From the NCBI RefSeq assembly GCF_006439055.1, contig NZ_RCZC01000004.1, forward strand, positions 106,648 through 170,647: a stretch of 64,000 nucleotides of DNA, written 5' to 3'. This DNA is from Sphingomonas glacialis (GTDB taxonomy: Bacteria; Pseudomonadota; Alphaproteobacteria; Sphingomonadales; Sphingomonadaceae). Both the position numbers and the translations under genes were made by a program. Of this stretch, positions 44,419-53,590 are shown piece after piece. How positions within the stretch are numbered: position 1 is the first letter of the stretch; every line of letters starts with the position of its first letter. The notes beneath the pieces are model-generated. The model was not told the origin of the DNA. It saw only the letters and a list, made by a program, of their open reading frames with translations, and did no database searches.

Positions 44419-44931
44419 GTGAGCCGCGAGGACGACGAGCTGGGCCGACAGCTAGAGGCCCTGAGGGGCCCGCTAATTCGCTACTTCGCTCGATCCGTGA
44501 GGGATGGCAGCGAAATCGACGACCTGATCCAGGAGGTTTCGCTCCGCATCGTGCGGCGTGGCCAGCTGGAGGATTTCGATCGGTTCGCGGGTTACGTTTT
44601 TCAGACCGCCGAAAGCGTCCTGCGGGATCGGCACCGCCGTAGGGTCGTGCGGCTCGCCGACAACCATGTGCCGTTCGACGCCGATGAACACGTCGTACCC
44701 GTTTCAGGCGCCGACCGCGCTTTGATTGCGCGAGACGAGCTGCGGCAGACGAGCGTGTCGCTCGCCGCGATGCCGGACTGCACCCGCATGGTCTTCGTTC
44801 TCCGGCGGCTCGAGCGCCTTCCCTTCGCCGAGATCGCGATACGCCTCGGCATATCCCTCAGCACGGCTGAGAAACACATGCAGCGCGCGACGAGGCAACT
44901 CGTCGCGGAATGCCGGGGCGACGAGTCATGA
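44419..44931 (+). CDS. ECF sigma factor, FecI-type
   Basis: The 170-residue protein has sigma region 2 (LIRYFARSVRDGSEIDDLIQ, then EVSLRIVRRG and YVFQTAESVLRDRHRRR) and region 4 (LAAMPDCTRMVFVLRRLERL and FAEIAIRLGISLSTAEKHMQ). It is the FecI group by sequence and context. The GTG start has AGGGAG 8 nt upstream; the longer frame upstream is unsupported. Its stop overlaps the FecR start (ATGA). With the receptor's STN domain this forms a cell-surface signalling set in which ligand binding releases the sigma factor. Confidence 0.88.
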   Translation: MSREDDELGRQLEALRGPLIRYFARSVRDGSEIDDLIQEVSLRIVRRGQLEDFDRFAGYVFQTAESVLRDRHRRRVVRLADNHVPFDADEHVVPVSGADRALIARDELRQTSVSLAAMPDCTRMVFVLRRLERLPFAEIAIRLGISLSTAEKHMQRATRQLVAECRGDES

Positions 44932-45950
44932 GCGAGCGGTTCGAGGAAACACGCAGCGTGTCCGACGTGGCGGCTGACTGGTTGGTCGCCCATGACCGTG
45001 GCCTCACCCAAGCCGAGCGGGTGGACTTCGAGGTGTGGCTGGCTGGCCCGAGCACGAACGCCGAGGAATGGCGGATGGCGTCTCTGATGTGGGGATCATT
45101 CGACGACGAGCCGGACGAGCTGCTCGCATCGTTTCGCGCAGAAGCCCTATCGGCGCGTCCCTCTCGCACCCGCCGCATTCCGGCCTGGGCGACGGCGGCA
45201 GCGGCCGTGGTCGCGCTAACGGTCGGCATCGGTTCGTGGGGGTTGATCGCCCCCAGGACTGGCACTTCGGTCGATATGGCGGCCGTGGCGAGAACGTACA
45301 GCGGCGGCCAGTCGCCGTCGGAGGTCACGCTCGCCGATGGCAGCCGCGTGATGCTCGACGTAGGATCCCGGATTACGGTGCGGGAGACGGACGCGCGGCG
45401 CGATGTGGCCCTCGAGATCGGGCGGGCGTTCTTCAAGGTTGCGCACGATCCATCGCGCCCCTTCGTAGTGGCGTCTGCAGACCGCACCGTGACCGCTACG
45501 GGAACGGCGTTCGAAGTGGCGCGTGAAGGCAGCGGTCTTAGAGTCATCTTGGAGGAGGGGAGGGTCCGCATAGACGCGACGGGCAACCCTGCCGACCGGG
45601 CAAATCTCGTTCCGGGCCAGGAGTACTGGGTGAAACCCGGCTCGAAGGCCGAAATCCGATCCGTGGATGCCGCGGAGGCGCTGAATTGGCGCGACGGATT
45701 CATTTCCCTGCACGACATCACGGTGCGGGAGGTGCTTGCGATGATGGACCGCGGCAAGCCGCCGCACGTCGTCGTGACCGATCCTGCAGCAGGTGACCTT
45801 CGGGTCAGCGGTCGCTTCCGGGCGAACGATTCGGAGGCCTTCGCCAAGACCTTGGGCCTCATGTACCCGGTCCGGATAGCGAGATCTCCCTCGGGACAGA
45901 CCACGATATCGTCCATCACGGCTGCGAAGCGCCGCAGGTCGCCGGAGTGA
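44928..45950 (+). CDS. FecR-type anti-sigma factor
   Basis: The 340-residue protein has an N-terminal DUF4880-like cytosolic domain (VAADWLVAHDRGLTQAERVD), one TM helix (about 88-108, AWATAAAAVVALTVGIGSWG), then the periplasmic FecR domain (VTLADGSRVMLDVGSRITVR, VALEIGRAFFKVAHDPSRPF, VTATGTAFEVARE) and a C-terminal segment like STN (HDITVREVLAMMDRGKPPHV). It holds the sigma factor at the membrane and passes the receptor's signal. Co-translated with the sigma gene. Confidence 0.92.
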   Translation: MSERFEETRSVSDVAADWLVAHDRGLTQAERVDFEVWLAGPSTNAEEWRMASLMWGSFDDEPDELLASFRAEALSARPSRTRRIPAWATAAAAVVALTVGIGSWGLIAPRTGTSVDMAAVARTYSGGQSPSEVTLADGSRVMLDVGSRITVRETDARRDVALEIGRAFFKVAHDPSRPFVVASADRTVTATGTAFEVAREGSGLRVILEEGRVRIDATGNPADRANLVPGQEYWVKPGSKAEIRSVDAAEALNWRDGFISLHDITVREVLAMMDRGKPPHVVVTDPAAGDLRVSGRFRANDSEAFAKTLGLMYPVRIARSPSGQTTISSITAAKRRRSPE

Positions 45951-46030
45951 ATGGTCATGACCATGGCATCAGCATCAACCGGAATATGCATCTGTCCGGT
46001 CACCGGCGCGCCCGCTTCGGGAGGTCGATC

Positions 46031-46381
46031 ATGAGCCGGGTCGCGGTGGACCTTGCCGGCTCGTGCCCGACAGCAGCGCCTCACGCCGACAGCGGTTTGA
46101 AACGAGAGCATCATGACGCCCACATAAGGTGGATCGCGCGCCTCCATGTCGCAGCAGGCCATCGATGGTTGGCCCAGGACCCGGTCCCCACGGCTCAACT
46201 CGTCACTACGGTCATCATGATCGACGAGTGCCTTTCGGCATTGGGACTTGATCGAGCAAGCTCGGTTGAGGCGAGTGCGCGGCAGGAACTATGCGCTTTG
46301 CGAACCTTGGATGCCAATTCCTGCAGCATGCTCCTCGAGACGGCTGAGATGTGCTTCGGCCGCCATGGTATGAGGGTTTGA
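46031..46381 (+). CDS. small WIA/RWL-motif protein, copy 2
   Basis: The 116-residue protein has the shared core HDAHIRWIARLHVAAGHRWL (residues 28-47; Trp34, His39, Arg45-Trp46-Leu47), followed by helix VTTVIMIDECLSALGL. A cysteine-containing tail (CALRTLDANSCSMLLETAEM, MCFGR) is specific to this copy. ATG chosen because GGGAGG lies 6 nt upstream. The frame is also open back to a GTG that overlaps the FecR stop, so a longer co-translated form is possible. It is the gene after sigma-FecR, a position suggesting membership of that signalling operon. No known family. Confidence 0.6.
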   Translation: MSRVAVDLAGSCPTAAPHADSGLKREHHDAHIRWIARLHVAAGHRWLAQDPVPTAQLVTTVIMIDECLSALGLDRASSVEASARQELCALRTLDANSCSMLLETAEMCFGRHGMRV

Positions 46382-46458
46382 TCGGGACTGTGGTTTCGCT
46401 GGTCGGACTTCTCGTACGCTCTAGCGATAGTGCAACCACACCCAAGCATTGATCGTAG

Positions 46459-46470
46459 GTGCATATGCAC
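46459..46470. promoter_or_regulatory. perfect 12-bp palindrome upstream of the MarR gene
   Basis: GTGCATATGCAC is a perfect dyad immediately followed by TATATGG (possible -10), ending 26 nt before the MarR start. The position is ideal for autorepression by a dimeric MarR protein. Confidence 0.5.
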
Positions 46471-46496
46471 TATATGGTTGAGGCTAGGAGATTGAT

Positions 46497-46940
46497 GTGG
46501 TCGCCGACGTTATCCAAGAGATGGTTTCGGACTGCATGCTCTCCCGCAGCCGCGTCATCTCTCGCGTGCTCACCAACGCGTATGACGACGCGCTCCGACC
46601 ATATGGGATCAGTTCCCCTCAGTTCGTCCTGCTCACCGCCATCTGCAAGCTGGGCTCGGCAAGCAAGGCGGAAATTGCGCGATTCACTCAACAGGATCGG
46701 TCCACGCTGTCCCGCAACATCAAGCTCCTCTTGGATTCGGAATTGGTTGTTGAAGGTGAGGTGGACGCAAGCGGGCGCGCGAAACCGATCAAGGTGACAG
46801 CTGCCGGGCTTGAGCTCATGCATGAACTCGTGCCCGCTTGGCGTGCCGGGCAGGAGCAGGCGTTGAAGCTGCTCGGCGAGACCGGTGCCTCCGCAGTCAT
46901 GGCGGTCGGTGACGAGATATTCGGTATGGCGCCGAAGTAA
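46497..46940 (+). CDS. MarR-family transcriptional regulator
   Basis: The 147-residue dimeric winged-helix protein has the core SSPQFVLLTAICKLGSASKA, EIARFTQQDRSTLSRNIKLL (recognition helix) and the wing VEGEVDASGRAKPIKVT, then a C-terminal dimerisation helix. One cysteine near the N-terminus (SDCML) and one in helix 2 (ICKLG) might allow redox sensing. GTG start has AGGAG 6 nt upstream. It is probably autoregulated at the adjacent palindrome; other targets unknown. Confidence 0.88.
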   Translation: MVADVIQEMVSDCMLSRSRVISRVLTNAYDDALRPYGISSPQFVLLTAICKLGSASKAEIARFTQQDRSTLSRNIKLLLDSELVVEGEVDASGRAKPIKVTAAGLELMHELVPAWRAGQEQALKLLGETGASAVMAVGDEIFGMAPK

Positions 46941-47144
46941 CTACTTCGGCGCGCGCGGGTGTAGTTTCGAACGATCGCGGTCCGCGCACGATCGCTCCAG
47001 TCCCTAATGACGGGCGGCGCGCTTCTTTTTCAGGAACGGCGATGTGCGGACTCTGCGCGGCGTGATCGGGCGGTCGCGGTCGCATTCCAAGTCGCTGGGC
47101 TTATCGCGCCATATCTGCGCTCGCACCTCCCGATGGTCGGTTCG
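46941..47144. other. intergenic, no gene recognised
   Basis: There are repeated CGATCG-rich short inverted segments just after the MarR stop (46970-46995), possibly a terminator. No gene. Confidence 0.35.
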
Positions 47145-47163
47145 ATATGAAAGTATAATGGCA
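47145..47163 (+). promoter_or_regulatory. ATAC-N4-GTATAAT promoter/operator element 11
   Basis: Reads ATAT GAAA GTATAAT GGCA. The -10 is perfect and one half-site base deviates. The membrane protein starts 121 nt downstream. Confidence 0.6.
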
Positions 47164-47280
47164 TCGTGCCCACTCTGAAACGAGAAAGGCGCCGCGTCCG
47201 CCGCACTCCGAAGTGAAACGGGAACACCCTTTCTGCGAAGGCCGGCAGCGACGCGCCGCAGCTTACGAAAGGGCGAAGCG

Positions 47281-47811
47281 ATGATAATGGGCATGTCGGT
47301 ACCGGCTTTCACATTCCTCCACGTGGTCATCAGCCTCGTCGGCATTGCCGCAGGTGTGATCTGGCTCGGGGGGCTGGTCGCCGGACGTTGGTTCTCAACC
47401 TGGAACGCGATCTTCCTGATCACGACGATAGCGACCAGTGCGACGGGCTTCTTATTCCACTCCGCCGCCTTCGGTCCCCCACATGTCGTCGGCGTGATCT
47501 CGCTGATCGTTCTTGCGGTATCGCTTGTGGCGATGTTCGTCTTCCGCCAGGCCGGTCTGTGGCGCCTTGCCTATGTGGCGACTGCGGTCCTAGCGCTGTA
47601 CCTCAACGCCTTCGTCGGCGTCGTGCAGTCGTTCCAGAAGATCTCGCCGCTCCATGCGCTCGCACCGACCGGTGCCGAACCCGCGTTCTTCGTAGCCCAG
47701 GGCGCGGTGTTCGTGCTGTTCCTCGGTCTTGGATACCTCGCCGTTCGCCAGTCCAATCGGTTGGCTAGTATGGCAGGTCGCCGTGGTGGCCAGGCACAGC
47801 CCGCGTATTGA
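47281..47811 (+). CDS. multi-pass membrane protein of unknown function
   Basis: The 176-residue protein has five hydrophobic helices (about 8-32, 42-62, 68-88, 93-113, 135-155). Polar marks are few: FHSAAFGPPHVVG and VQSFQKISPLHALAPTG between helices, histidines that might bind a metal or haem. It resembles small DUF2306/cytochrome-b561-like integral proteins in size, but I cannot assign a family. AAAGGG is 8 nt upstream. Monocistronic under element 11. Confidence 0.7.
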   Translation: MIMGMSVPAFTFLHVVISLVGIAAGVIWLGGLVAGRWFSTWNAIFLITTIATSATGFLFHSAAFGPPHVVGVISLIVLAVSLVAMFVFRQAGLWRLAYVATAVLALYLNAFVGVVQSFQKISPLHALAPTGAEPAFFVAQGAVFVLFLGLGYLAVRQSNRLASMAGRRGGQAQPAY

Positions 47812-48075
47812 TCGCCCCGGGGGCCGAACCGCCGGCTCCCGCAGACGCTGGCTCGGTGGGGGGTTCATCTTCAGCCCCCGACCAGACGGGTCGACTTCGA
47901 AGTAGTCGAGGCGATTGCGAATGAAAGGGCGGGGGGCGCTTCCAAAGGATCGGCTCGAATGCCCGCCCGCCGCATCTTCCTCAAGTCGCGGCGCGGCGGA
48001 CTGGAGCGCCCGAGAACCAATCCGACGTCACTGAACGCCTACCTGAAATCGAACGCCGAGCAGCAGGAGACTTCC

Positions 48076-50166
48076 ATGTCCGACACCGACGTTTTGCCGA
48101 ATTCCGTGGTTGAGGACGGCAGCCCTGATCGCCTCGCGATCGACACGATCCGCACGCTGGCGATGGACGCGGTGCAGAAGGCGAACTCGGGGCACCCCGG
48201 CACGCCGATGGCGATGGCGCCGGTCGGCTACGCGCTCTGGAAGAGCGCGTTGCGCTTCGATCCCGCCGCCCCGCTCTGGCCCAACCGGGACCGGTTCGTG
48301 CTTTCGATCGGGCATGCCTCGATGCTTCTGTACAGCCTCCTTCATCTCGCAGGCGTCGAGGAGTTCGGTGCGGACGGTGCTCCGACCGGCAAGCCCGCCA
48401 TCAGCATGGAGGATCTTCAGAGCTTCAGACAGTTCGGCTCCAAGACGCCGGGCCATCCCGAGTATCGAATGACGACCGGTGTCGAGACCACGACCGGGCC
48501 GCTCGGCCAGGGCTGTGGCAATTCGGTCGGAATGGCGATCGCGGAGCGCTGGCAGGCCGCGCATTTCAATCGGTTCGGCTTCCCGATCTTCGACCACGAC
48601 GTCTACGTGCTGTGTGGCGATGGGGACCTGATGGAGGGCATTTCCGGCGAGGCCGCGTCCCTTGCCGGGCATCTCCGGCTCTCGAACCTCTGCTGGATCT
48701 ACGACAGCAATACGATCTCGATCGAAGGGCACACCGACATCGCCTTCACAGAGGACGTCGCCGCGCGCTTCCGTGCCTATGGCTGGAATACGTTGACCGT
48801 CGAGGATGCGAACGACACCGAGGCGCTTCTCGAAGCGATCGCCGTATTTCGCGAGACCAATGACCGGCCGACCTTCATCACCGTGCGCTCGGTCATCGGC
48901 TACGGATCGCCCAAGGCCAACAGCGAGAAGGCGCACGGCGAGCCGTTGGGCGTCGCCGAGGTGGCGGCGACCAAGGCGGCTTACGGCTGGGATTCGTCCG
49001 AGGCCTTCCACGTGCCGGCCGGTGTCGCCGAGGGGCTGTCCGAGCAGATGCGCTCGCGGTCTCGCCCGCTCAGGGAAGGTTGGGAGGCCATGCGACTCGA
49101 CTATGCGGCTGCGCACCCGCTTCTGGCGATCGAGCTCGAGACGATGCTGGGTGGCGGTCTGCCGGAGACGTGGCGGGCGGCCATCCCGGTGTTTCCAACC
49201 GACCCCAAGGGCATCGCTAGCCGCGAGTCCGGCGGACGCGTGGAGAATGCCATCGCCGGGGCTCTGCCGTGGCTTGTAGGGGGCGCAGCCGACGTCTCAC
49301 CATCGACCAAGACGAACTTCACGTTCGAGGGTGCCGGCTCACTCCAGTCAGCGAGCTATGGCGGTCGCAACGTCCATTTCGGCGTCCGCGAACACGCGAT
49401 GGGCGCCGTCGTAAACGGCATGGCGCTTAGCGGCCTGCGGGCGTTCGGCTCGGCCTTCCTCGTGTTTTCCGACTACATGCGCACCCCGATTCGCCTCGCA
49501 TCGATCATGGAGATCCCTTCGATCTTCGTCTTCACACACGATTCGATCGGGGTCGGCGAGGATGGACCCACCCATCAGCCGATCGAACATCTGGCAGCGT
49601 TGCGCGCGATCCCTGGCCTCAACGTGATCCGCCCCGGTGACGCGAACGAAGTCGCAGTCGCGTGGCAGGTGGCGCTGGAATCAAGCCGTGTGCCAACGGT
49701 GATGATCCTTTCGCGTCAGGCGCTGCCGACGCTCGACCGGGTCACCATGGCTTCCGCTGACGGATTGCGGGAGGGGGGCTATGTCCTGGCGGATGCCGGT
49801 GACGTTCCAGAGGTGATACTGATCGCCACCGGGAGCGAAGTGTCGCTGGCCCTGGAGGCTCATCGAGCCCTGGTGGCGGGCGGCGTGCGTTCGCGCGTGG
49901 TCTCGATGCCCAGCCGCTACCTCTTCGACCGTCAGGATGCGGCATATCGCGAAAGCGTGCTGCCGTCGAAGGTGCGGGCTCGCGTAGCCATCGAGCAGGC
50001 CGGACCGCTGGGCTGGTCCGACTATGTCGGGCTCGATGGCGCGACCGTGACCATGTCTTCGTTCGGCGCCTCTGCCAAGTTCTCGGATCTCCAGCGCGAA
50101 TTCGGCTTCACCTGCGAGAACGTTCTCGACGTCGCGCTTGCGGTCCTCGATCGATCCTCGCGATGA
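48076..50166 (+). CDS. tkt: transketolase
   Basis: The 696-residue enzyme has the thiamine-diphosphate site GDGDLMEGISGEAASLAGH, N-terminal signature VQKANSGHPGTPMAMAPVGY, and the pyrimidine-domain FGVREHAMGAVVNGMAL. It moves two-carbon units between pentose and triose/hexose phosphates. Start fixed by GGAG 6 nt upstream; the frame is open 39 codons further without a ribosome site. Its TGA overlaps the G6PDH start (ATGA), and a flavoprotein reductase follows, making an NADPH-supply set. Probably a second, accessory copy rather than the housekeeping gene, inferred from context. Confidence 0.93.
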   Translation: MSDTDVLPNSVVEDGSPDRLAIDTIRTLAMDAVQKANSGHPGTPMAMAPVGYALWKSALRFDPAAPLWPNRDRFVLSIGHASMLLYSLLHLAGVEEFGADGAPTGKPAISMEDLQSFRQFGSKTPGHPEYRMTTGVETTTGPLGQGCGNSVGMAIAERWQAAHFNRFGFPIFDHDVYVLCGDGDLMEGISGEAASLAGHLRLSNLCWIYDSNTISIEGHTDIAFTEDVAARFRAYGWNTLTVEDANDTEALLEAIAVFRETNDRPTFITVRSVIGYGSPKANSEKAHGEPLGVAEVAATKAAYGWDSSEAFHVPAGVAEGLSEQMRSRSRPLREGWEAMRLDYAAAHPLLAIELETMLGGGLPETWRAAIPVFPTDPKGIASRESGGRVENAIAGALPWLVGGAADVSPSTKTNFTFEGAGSLQSASYGGRNVHFGVREHAMGAVVNGMALSGLRAFGSAFLVFSDYMRTPIRLASIMEIPSIFVFTHDSIGVGEDGPTHQPIEHLAALRAIPGLNVIRPGDANEVAVAWQVALESSRVPTVMILSRQALPTLDRVTMASADGLREGGYVLADAGDVPEVILIATGSEVSLALEAHRALVAGGVRSRVVSMPSRYLFDRQDAAYRESVLPSKVRARVAIEQAGPLGWSDYVGLDGATVTMSSFGASAKFSDLQREFGFTCENVLDVALAVLDRSSR

Positions 50167-51641
50167 ACGGCGGCGAGAAGGGGGCGTCCGCGCCCATCGA
50201 CCCTGCGCCGCGCGCGACGCTTGTCATCTTTGGCGCCACTGGCAATCTGACCGCTCGGTTGCTCATCCCATCTATCCTGAATCTGCGTACCGACGGGCGG
50301 CTGGCGGACGACTTCCGGATCATCGGCATAGGAAGGGACCCTGGTGGCGACGATCTGTTGCGCCATAGGTTGGACGCGACGATCGCCCGCGAAGGGGCGG
50401 GAGCTTGGTGCGGCCTTCGGGATCGTGTCTGCTATTTGTCCGGCGATTTCACGAACGACACCGTCTATGAGACGCTTGCGGCGCATCTGACGGGTAATGT
50501 CGCATTCTATCTCGCGACCGCACCGGAATTCTTCGGCGAGATCGCCGACCGTCTGGGTGATGCCGGCCTGCTCGTTGAGGGAAACGGCTATCGTCGGCTC
50601 ATCGTGGAGAAGCCGTTCGGTCGCGACCTCGCCTCCGCGCGTGACCTTAATCGTCGGCTCCTGGCTCGCGCGAACGAAAGTCAGATCTACCGGATCGACC
50701 ATTTCCTTGGGAAGGAGACGGTCCGCAACATCATGGTCACCCGTTTCGCCAATGTCCTGCTGGAGGCTGTCTGGAACAATCGCTTCATCGACCACGTCCA
50801 GATTACGGCGGCGGAGAAGGTTTCGGTCGGGACGCGGGGAAAGTTCTACGATGCCACCGGAGCCATGCGGGATATGGTGCCGAACCATCTCTTCCAGCTT
50901 CTCGCCATGGTTGCGATGGAACCGCCGAATGGATTCGACGCCGACGCGGTCCGCGACGAGAAGGCGCGGGTCCTCCGCGCGGTGCGAGGCCCCAGGTCGG
51001 ACGAGGTCGATCTGAATGCGGTCCGCGGCCGGTATCGCGCCGCCTACGGCGACATGGAAGCGGATTACCTGTCCGAAGCCGATGTCGCCTCGGGAAGCCG
51101 CACCGAGACCTTCGCTGCTTTGAAGCTCGGCATCGATAACTGGCGCTGGGCCGGCGTCCCATTCTACCTGCGGACGGGCAAGGCGCTCTCGGCACGTGAC
51201 ACCGAGATCGTCGTGACGTTCAAGCACGTGCCCTTCTCGATGTTTCGCGACACCGATGTCTCTGCGATCGCGCCGAACCGGCTCACGATCCAGGTGCAGC
51301 CTGACGAGGGAATGAGCTTCGAGCTCCAGTTCAAGCGACCGGGCGAGGCGGTGGACGTGACCAGCTCGAGTCTGGACTTCCGCTACGGGGATCACTTCGG
51401 GATCACGGGCCGTACGGGATATGAGACCCTGCTGTACGATGTCCTGATCGGGGACCAGACGCTGTTCCAGCGCGCCGATATGATCGAGGCCGGCTGGGCG
51501 GCCGTCCAGCCGATTCTCGAACACTGGAGCGCTCAGGGCACACCCGAGGACTATCTCACCGGCTCTTCGGGCCCGATGTCGGCCGATGCCATGATGGCAC
51601 GGGACGGTCGCGCCTGGCACGAACTAGGACGACGCGGATGA
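50163..51641 (+). CDS. zwf: glucose-6-phosphate 1-dehydrogenase
   Basis: The 492-residue enzyme has NADP-binding VIFGATGNLTARLLIPSI, substrate signature RIDHFLGKE with catalytic His, and EKPFGRDLASA. It forms 6-phosphogluconolactone and NADPH. It is translationally coupled to transketolase; the lactonase and 6-phosphogluconate genes are absent here. The subset of pathway genes with a disulfide reductase suggests a role in oxidative-stress NADPH supply. Confidence 0.93.
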   Translation: MNGGEKGASAPIDPAPRATLVIFGATGNLTARLLIPSILNLRTDGRLADDFRIIGIGRDPGGDDLLRHRLDATIAREGAGAWCGLRDRVCYLSGDFTNDTVYETLAAHLTGNVAFYLATAPEFFGEIADRLGDAGLLVEGNGYRRLIVEKPFGRDLASARDLNRRLLARANESQIYRIDHFLGKETVRNIMVTRFANVLLEAVWNNRFIDHVQITAAEKVSVGTRGKFYDATGAMRDMVPNHLFQLLAMVAMEPPNGFDADAVRDEKARVLRAVRGPRSDEVDLNAVRGRYRAAYGDMEADYLSEADVASGSRTETFAALKLGIDNWRWAGVPFYLRTGKALSARDTEIVVTFKHVPFSMFRDTDVSAIAPNRLTIQVQPDEGMSFELQFKRPGEAVDVTSSSLDFRYGDHFGITGRTGYETLLYDVLIGDQTLFQRADMIEAGWAAVQPILEHWSAQGTPEDYLTGSSGPMSADAMMARDGRAWHELGRRG

Positions 51642-51709
51642 CCGGGCCGGCGCCGCGCGGCCGACGTCGCTGAGGAAGCGGGAAGACTTTCGGAACGGGA
51701 GCTGAAACG

Positions 51710-53092
51710 ATGGTCGACACTGAGCACTTCGACATGCTGATCCTTGGAGGAGGCAAGGCGGGTAAGTCGCTTGCGATGGATCAGGCCAAGCAGGGCAGGC
51801 GTGTCGCCATGATCGAAGCCGGGTTGATCGGCGGATCGTGCATCAACATCGCCTGCATCCCTACGAAGGCACTGATCCGAAGCGCGGAGCGGGCTTCCCT
51901 GGTCGCGGACGCCGCCGCCTTCGGTGTGAACGCGGGACAGGCGTCCATCGACATGGAAGCTGTGGCGAGACGGACCGCCGAAGTGGTGTCCGGCATGGTC
52001 GGGCTCAACCAGAAGGCTTTCGATGCGAGTGGACTCGAGCTGGTTCTCGGGTGGGGAAGGTTCGTTGAGCCTCGAGTCATCGAGGTCGAAGGTGAGGGGG
52101 GTAGGCGGCGGCTGACGGCTCCGCGGATCTACCTCAACCTGGGAACGAGAGCGGCGATGCCCGCCATTCCAGGATTGAAGCGGGCGGTGCCACTTACGCA
52201 CGTAGAGGCCCTGCTTCTCGACGAGGTGCCGGAGACGCTTCTGATCATCGGCGGTGGCTACGTCGGAATGGAGATGGCGCAGGCGTTCAGCAGGCTCGGG
52301 AGCAGGGTCGTCGTCATCCACGCCGGCCTTCGGCTCGGCGAGCGCGAGGACCCTGATGTCGCGGAAGAGATCCAGAAGCTGTTCGACTGGGAGGGGATCG
52401 AAGTCGCTACCGGCGCGAGAGCGAGCCTCGTCGAGGGCAGGTCGGGTGGAATCGTGTCCGTGACCGTCGACGACGGGCGGATCTTCACCGGGTCGCATCT
52501 GCTGGTCGCGACCGGGAGGCAGCCAATGACTTCGGAGATCGGTTTGGAGATCGCTGGCGTCGCGCTGAATGGGGGTGAATTCATCGAAGTCGATGATACG
52601 CTTCGGACCTCCGCACCGGGTATATGGGCGTTGGGCGAGGCGGCCGGCACGCCGATGTTCACCCACGCAGCCTTCGACGACTTCCGGGTGGCCAAGAGCC
52701 AATTGGAAGGGGGCAGCCGGACCACCGCAGACCGTCTGATTCCCTACTGCGTCTTCCTCGACCCGGAGTTCGCGCGGGTCGGATTGAACGAGCGAGATGC
52801 CGAAGTAGCGGGTCTGCACGTACGGGTCTGCCGACTCCCGATGGACGTGGTTCCTCGGGCGAGAACGATGTCCGCTCGCCGCGGCTTCATGAAATGCCTC
52901 ATCGGGAAGGACGACCGCATTCTCGGCTTCGCGATGATGGGCGAGCGGGCGGGTGAGGTTGTGGCGACCGTTCAGCTGGCGATGCTCGCCGGCGCACCCT
53001 ACACCTTGCTGCGAGATGCGATCCTGGCTCATCCGACGATGACCGAGGGATTGAACCTGCTGTTCGCCGGTGTGCCGCAGCTGCGGGACTGA
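51710..53092 (+). CDS. FAD-dependent pyridine nucleotide-disulfide oxidoreductase
   Basis: The 460-residue class I flavoprotein has an FAD-binding LILGGGKAGKSLAMDQAK, redox-active disulfide GGSCINIACIPTKALI (CxxxxC), NAD(P)-binding LLIIGGGYVGMEMAQAFS, second FAD motif APGIWALGEAAG and the C-terminal catalytic base in ILAHPTMTEGLN. It belongs to the mercuric-reductase/dihydrolipoamide-dehydrogenase-like group but lacks a MerA Cys pair or E3 partners, so the substrate (quinone, thiol or metal) is open. It starts 68 nt after G6PDH, presumably using its NADPH. Confidence 0.9.
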   Translation: MVDTEHFDMLILGGGKAGKSLAMDQAKQGRRVAMIEAGLIGGSCINIACIPTKALIRSAERASLVADAAAFGVNAGQASIDMEAVARRTAEVVSGMVGLNQKAFDASGLELVLGWGRFVEPRVIEVEGEGGRRRLTAPRIYLNLGTRAAMPAIPGLKRAVPLTHVEALLLDEVPETLLIIGGGYVGMEMAQAFSRLGSRVVVIHAGLRLGEREDPDVAEEIQKLFDWEGIEVATGARASLVEGRSGGIVSVTVDDGRIFTGSHLLVATGRQPMTSEIGLEIAGVALNGGEFIEVDDTLRTSAPGIWALGEAAGTPMFTHAAFDDFRVAKSQLEGGSRTTADRLIPYCVFLDPEFARVGLNERDAEVAGLHVRVCRLPMDVVPRARTMSARRGFMKCLIGKDDRILGFAMMGERAGEVVATVQLAMLAGAPYTLLRDAILAHPTMTEGLNLLFAGVPQLRD

Positions 53093-53374
53093 GCTTCCTC
53101 TCCAAGTTGGGGGTTTGAGGGACGTCCAATCCATAGTCGGGCTCCGGAACCGTAATGTCTCCGTGATGCCCAAAGTGGTGCGGTAGCATTCTGGTTTGAG
53201 AAAAGCTGGAAGAGGCGCGCGTGCCGATAGGAGGGCCCCGGCGAAGGCGATTTGAAACGCACGTCCGCTGATGAAGCGATACCCCCCGTCACAGGCCTGA
53301 GTCCTGCGTCACAGACCGCACGTGAATGCCTTACACGCGCGGTCGGGCATGCAGACTGGCAAGGTTCGCTGGGT
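53093..53374. other. intergenic, no gene recognised
   Basis: No frame with family features is present. It lies between the flavoprotein stop and element 12. Confidence 0.35.
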
Positions 53375-53393
53375 ACCCGATCGTATAATTGTC
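53375..53393 (+). promoter_or_regulatory. ATAC-N4-GTATAAT promoter/operator element 12
   Basis: Reads ACCC GATC GTATAAT TGTC. The -10 is perfect and two half-site bases deviate. The 86-residue gene begins 201 nt downstream, the longest leader among the elements. Confidence 0.5.
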
Positions 53394-53590
53394 GAACGTT
53401 CCACTTTCGACGAACACGTGATCGTGTCGGTGGATTGGCACCCGGCTTTCGATCGGGAGGCATGGACGCCCAAGCGTCGATGTTCGGTCGCGGGCGGGCG
53501 ATGCAAGGTTGCCGCAGTTGATATCAAACGATTTCAACATCCTTTTCGAGATCCGCCGATGTGGCGGAACTCCGCGCCCAGGAGAGTGAG

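Noticed and set aside
50022..51620. 532-codon minus-strand frame opposite G6PDH
   Set aside because: Mirror frame of a strongly recognised enzyme; the composition is shadow-like and there is no ribosome site.
51551..53173. 540-codon minus-strand frame opposite the flavoprotein
   Set aside because: Same reason: antisense of a clear enzyme with no domain signature.
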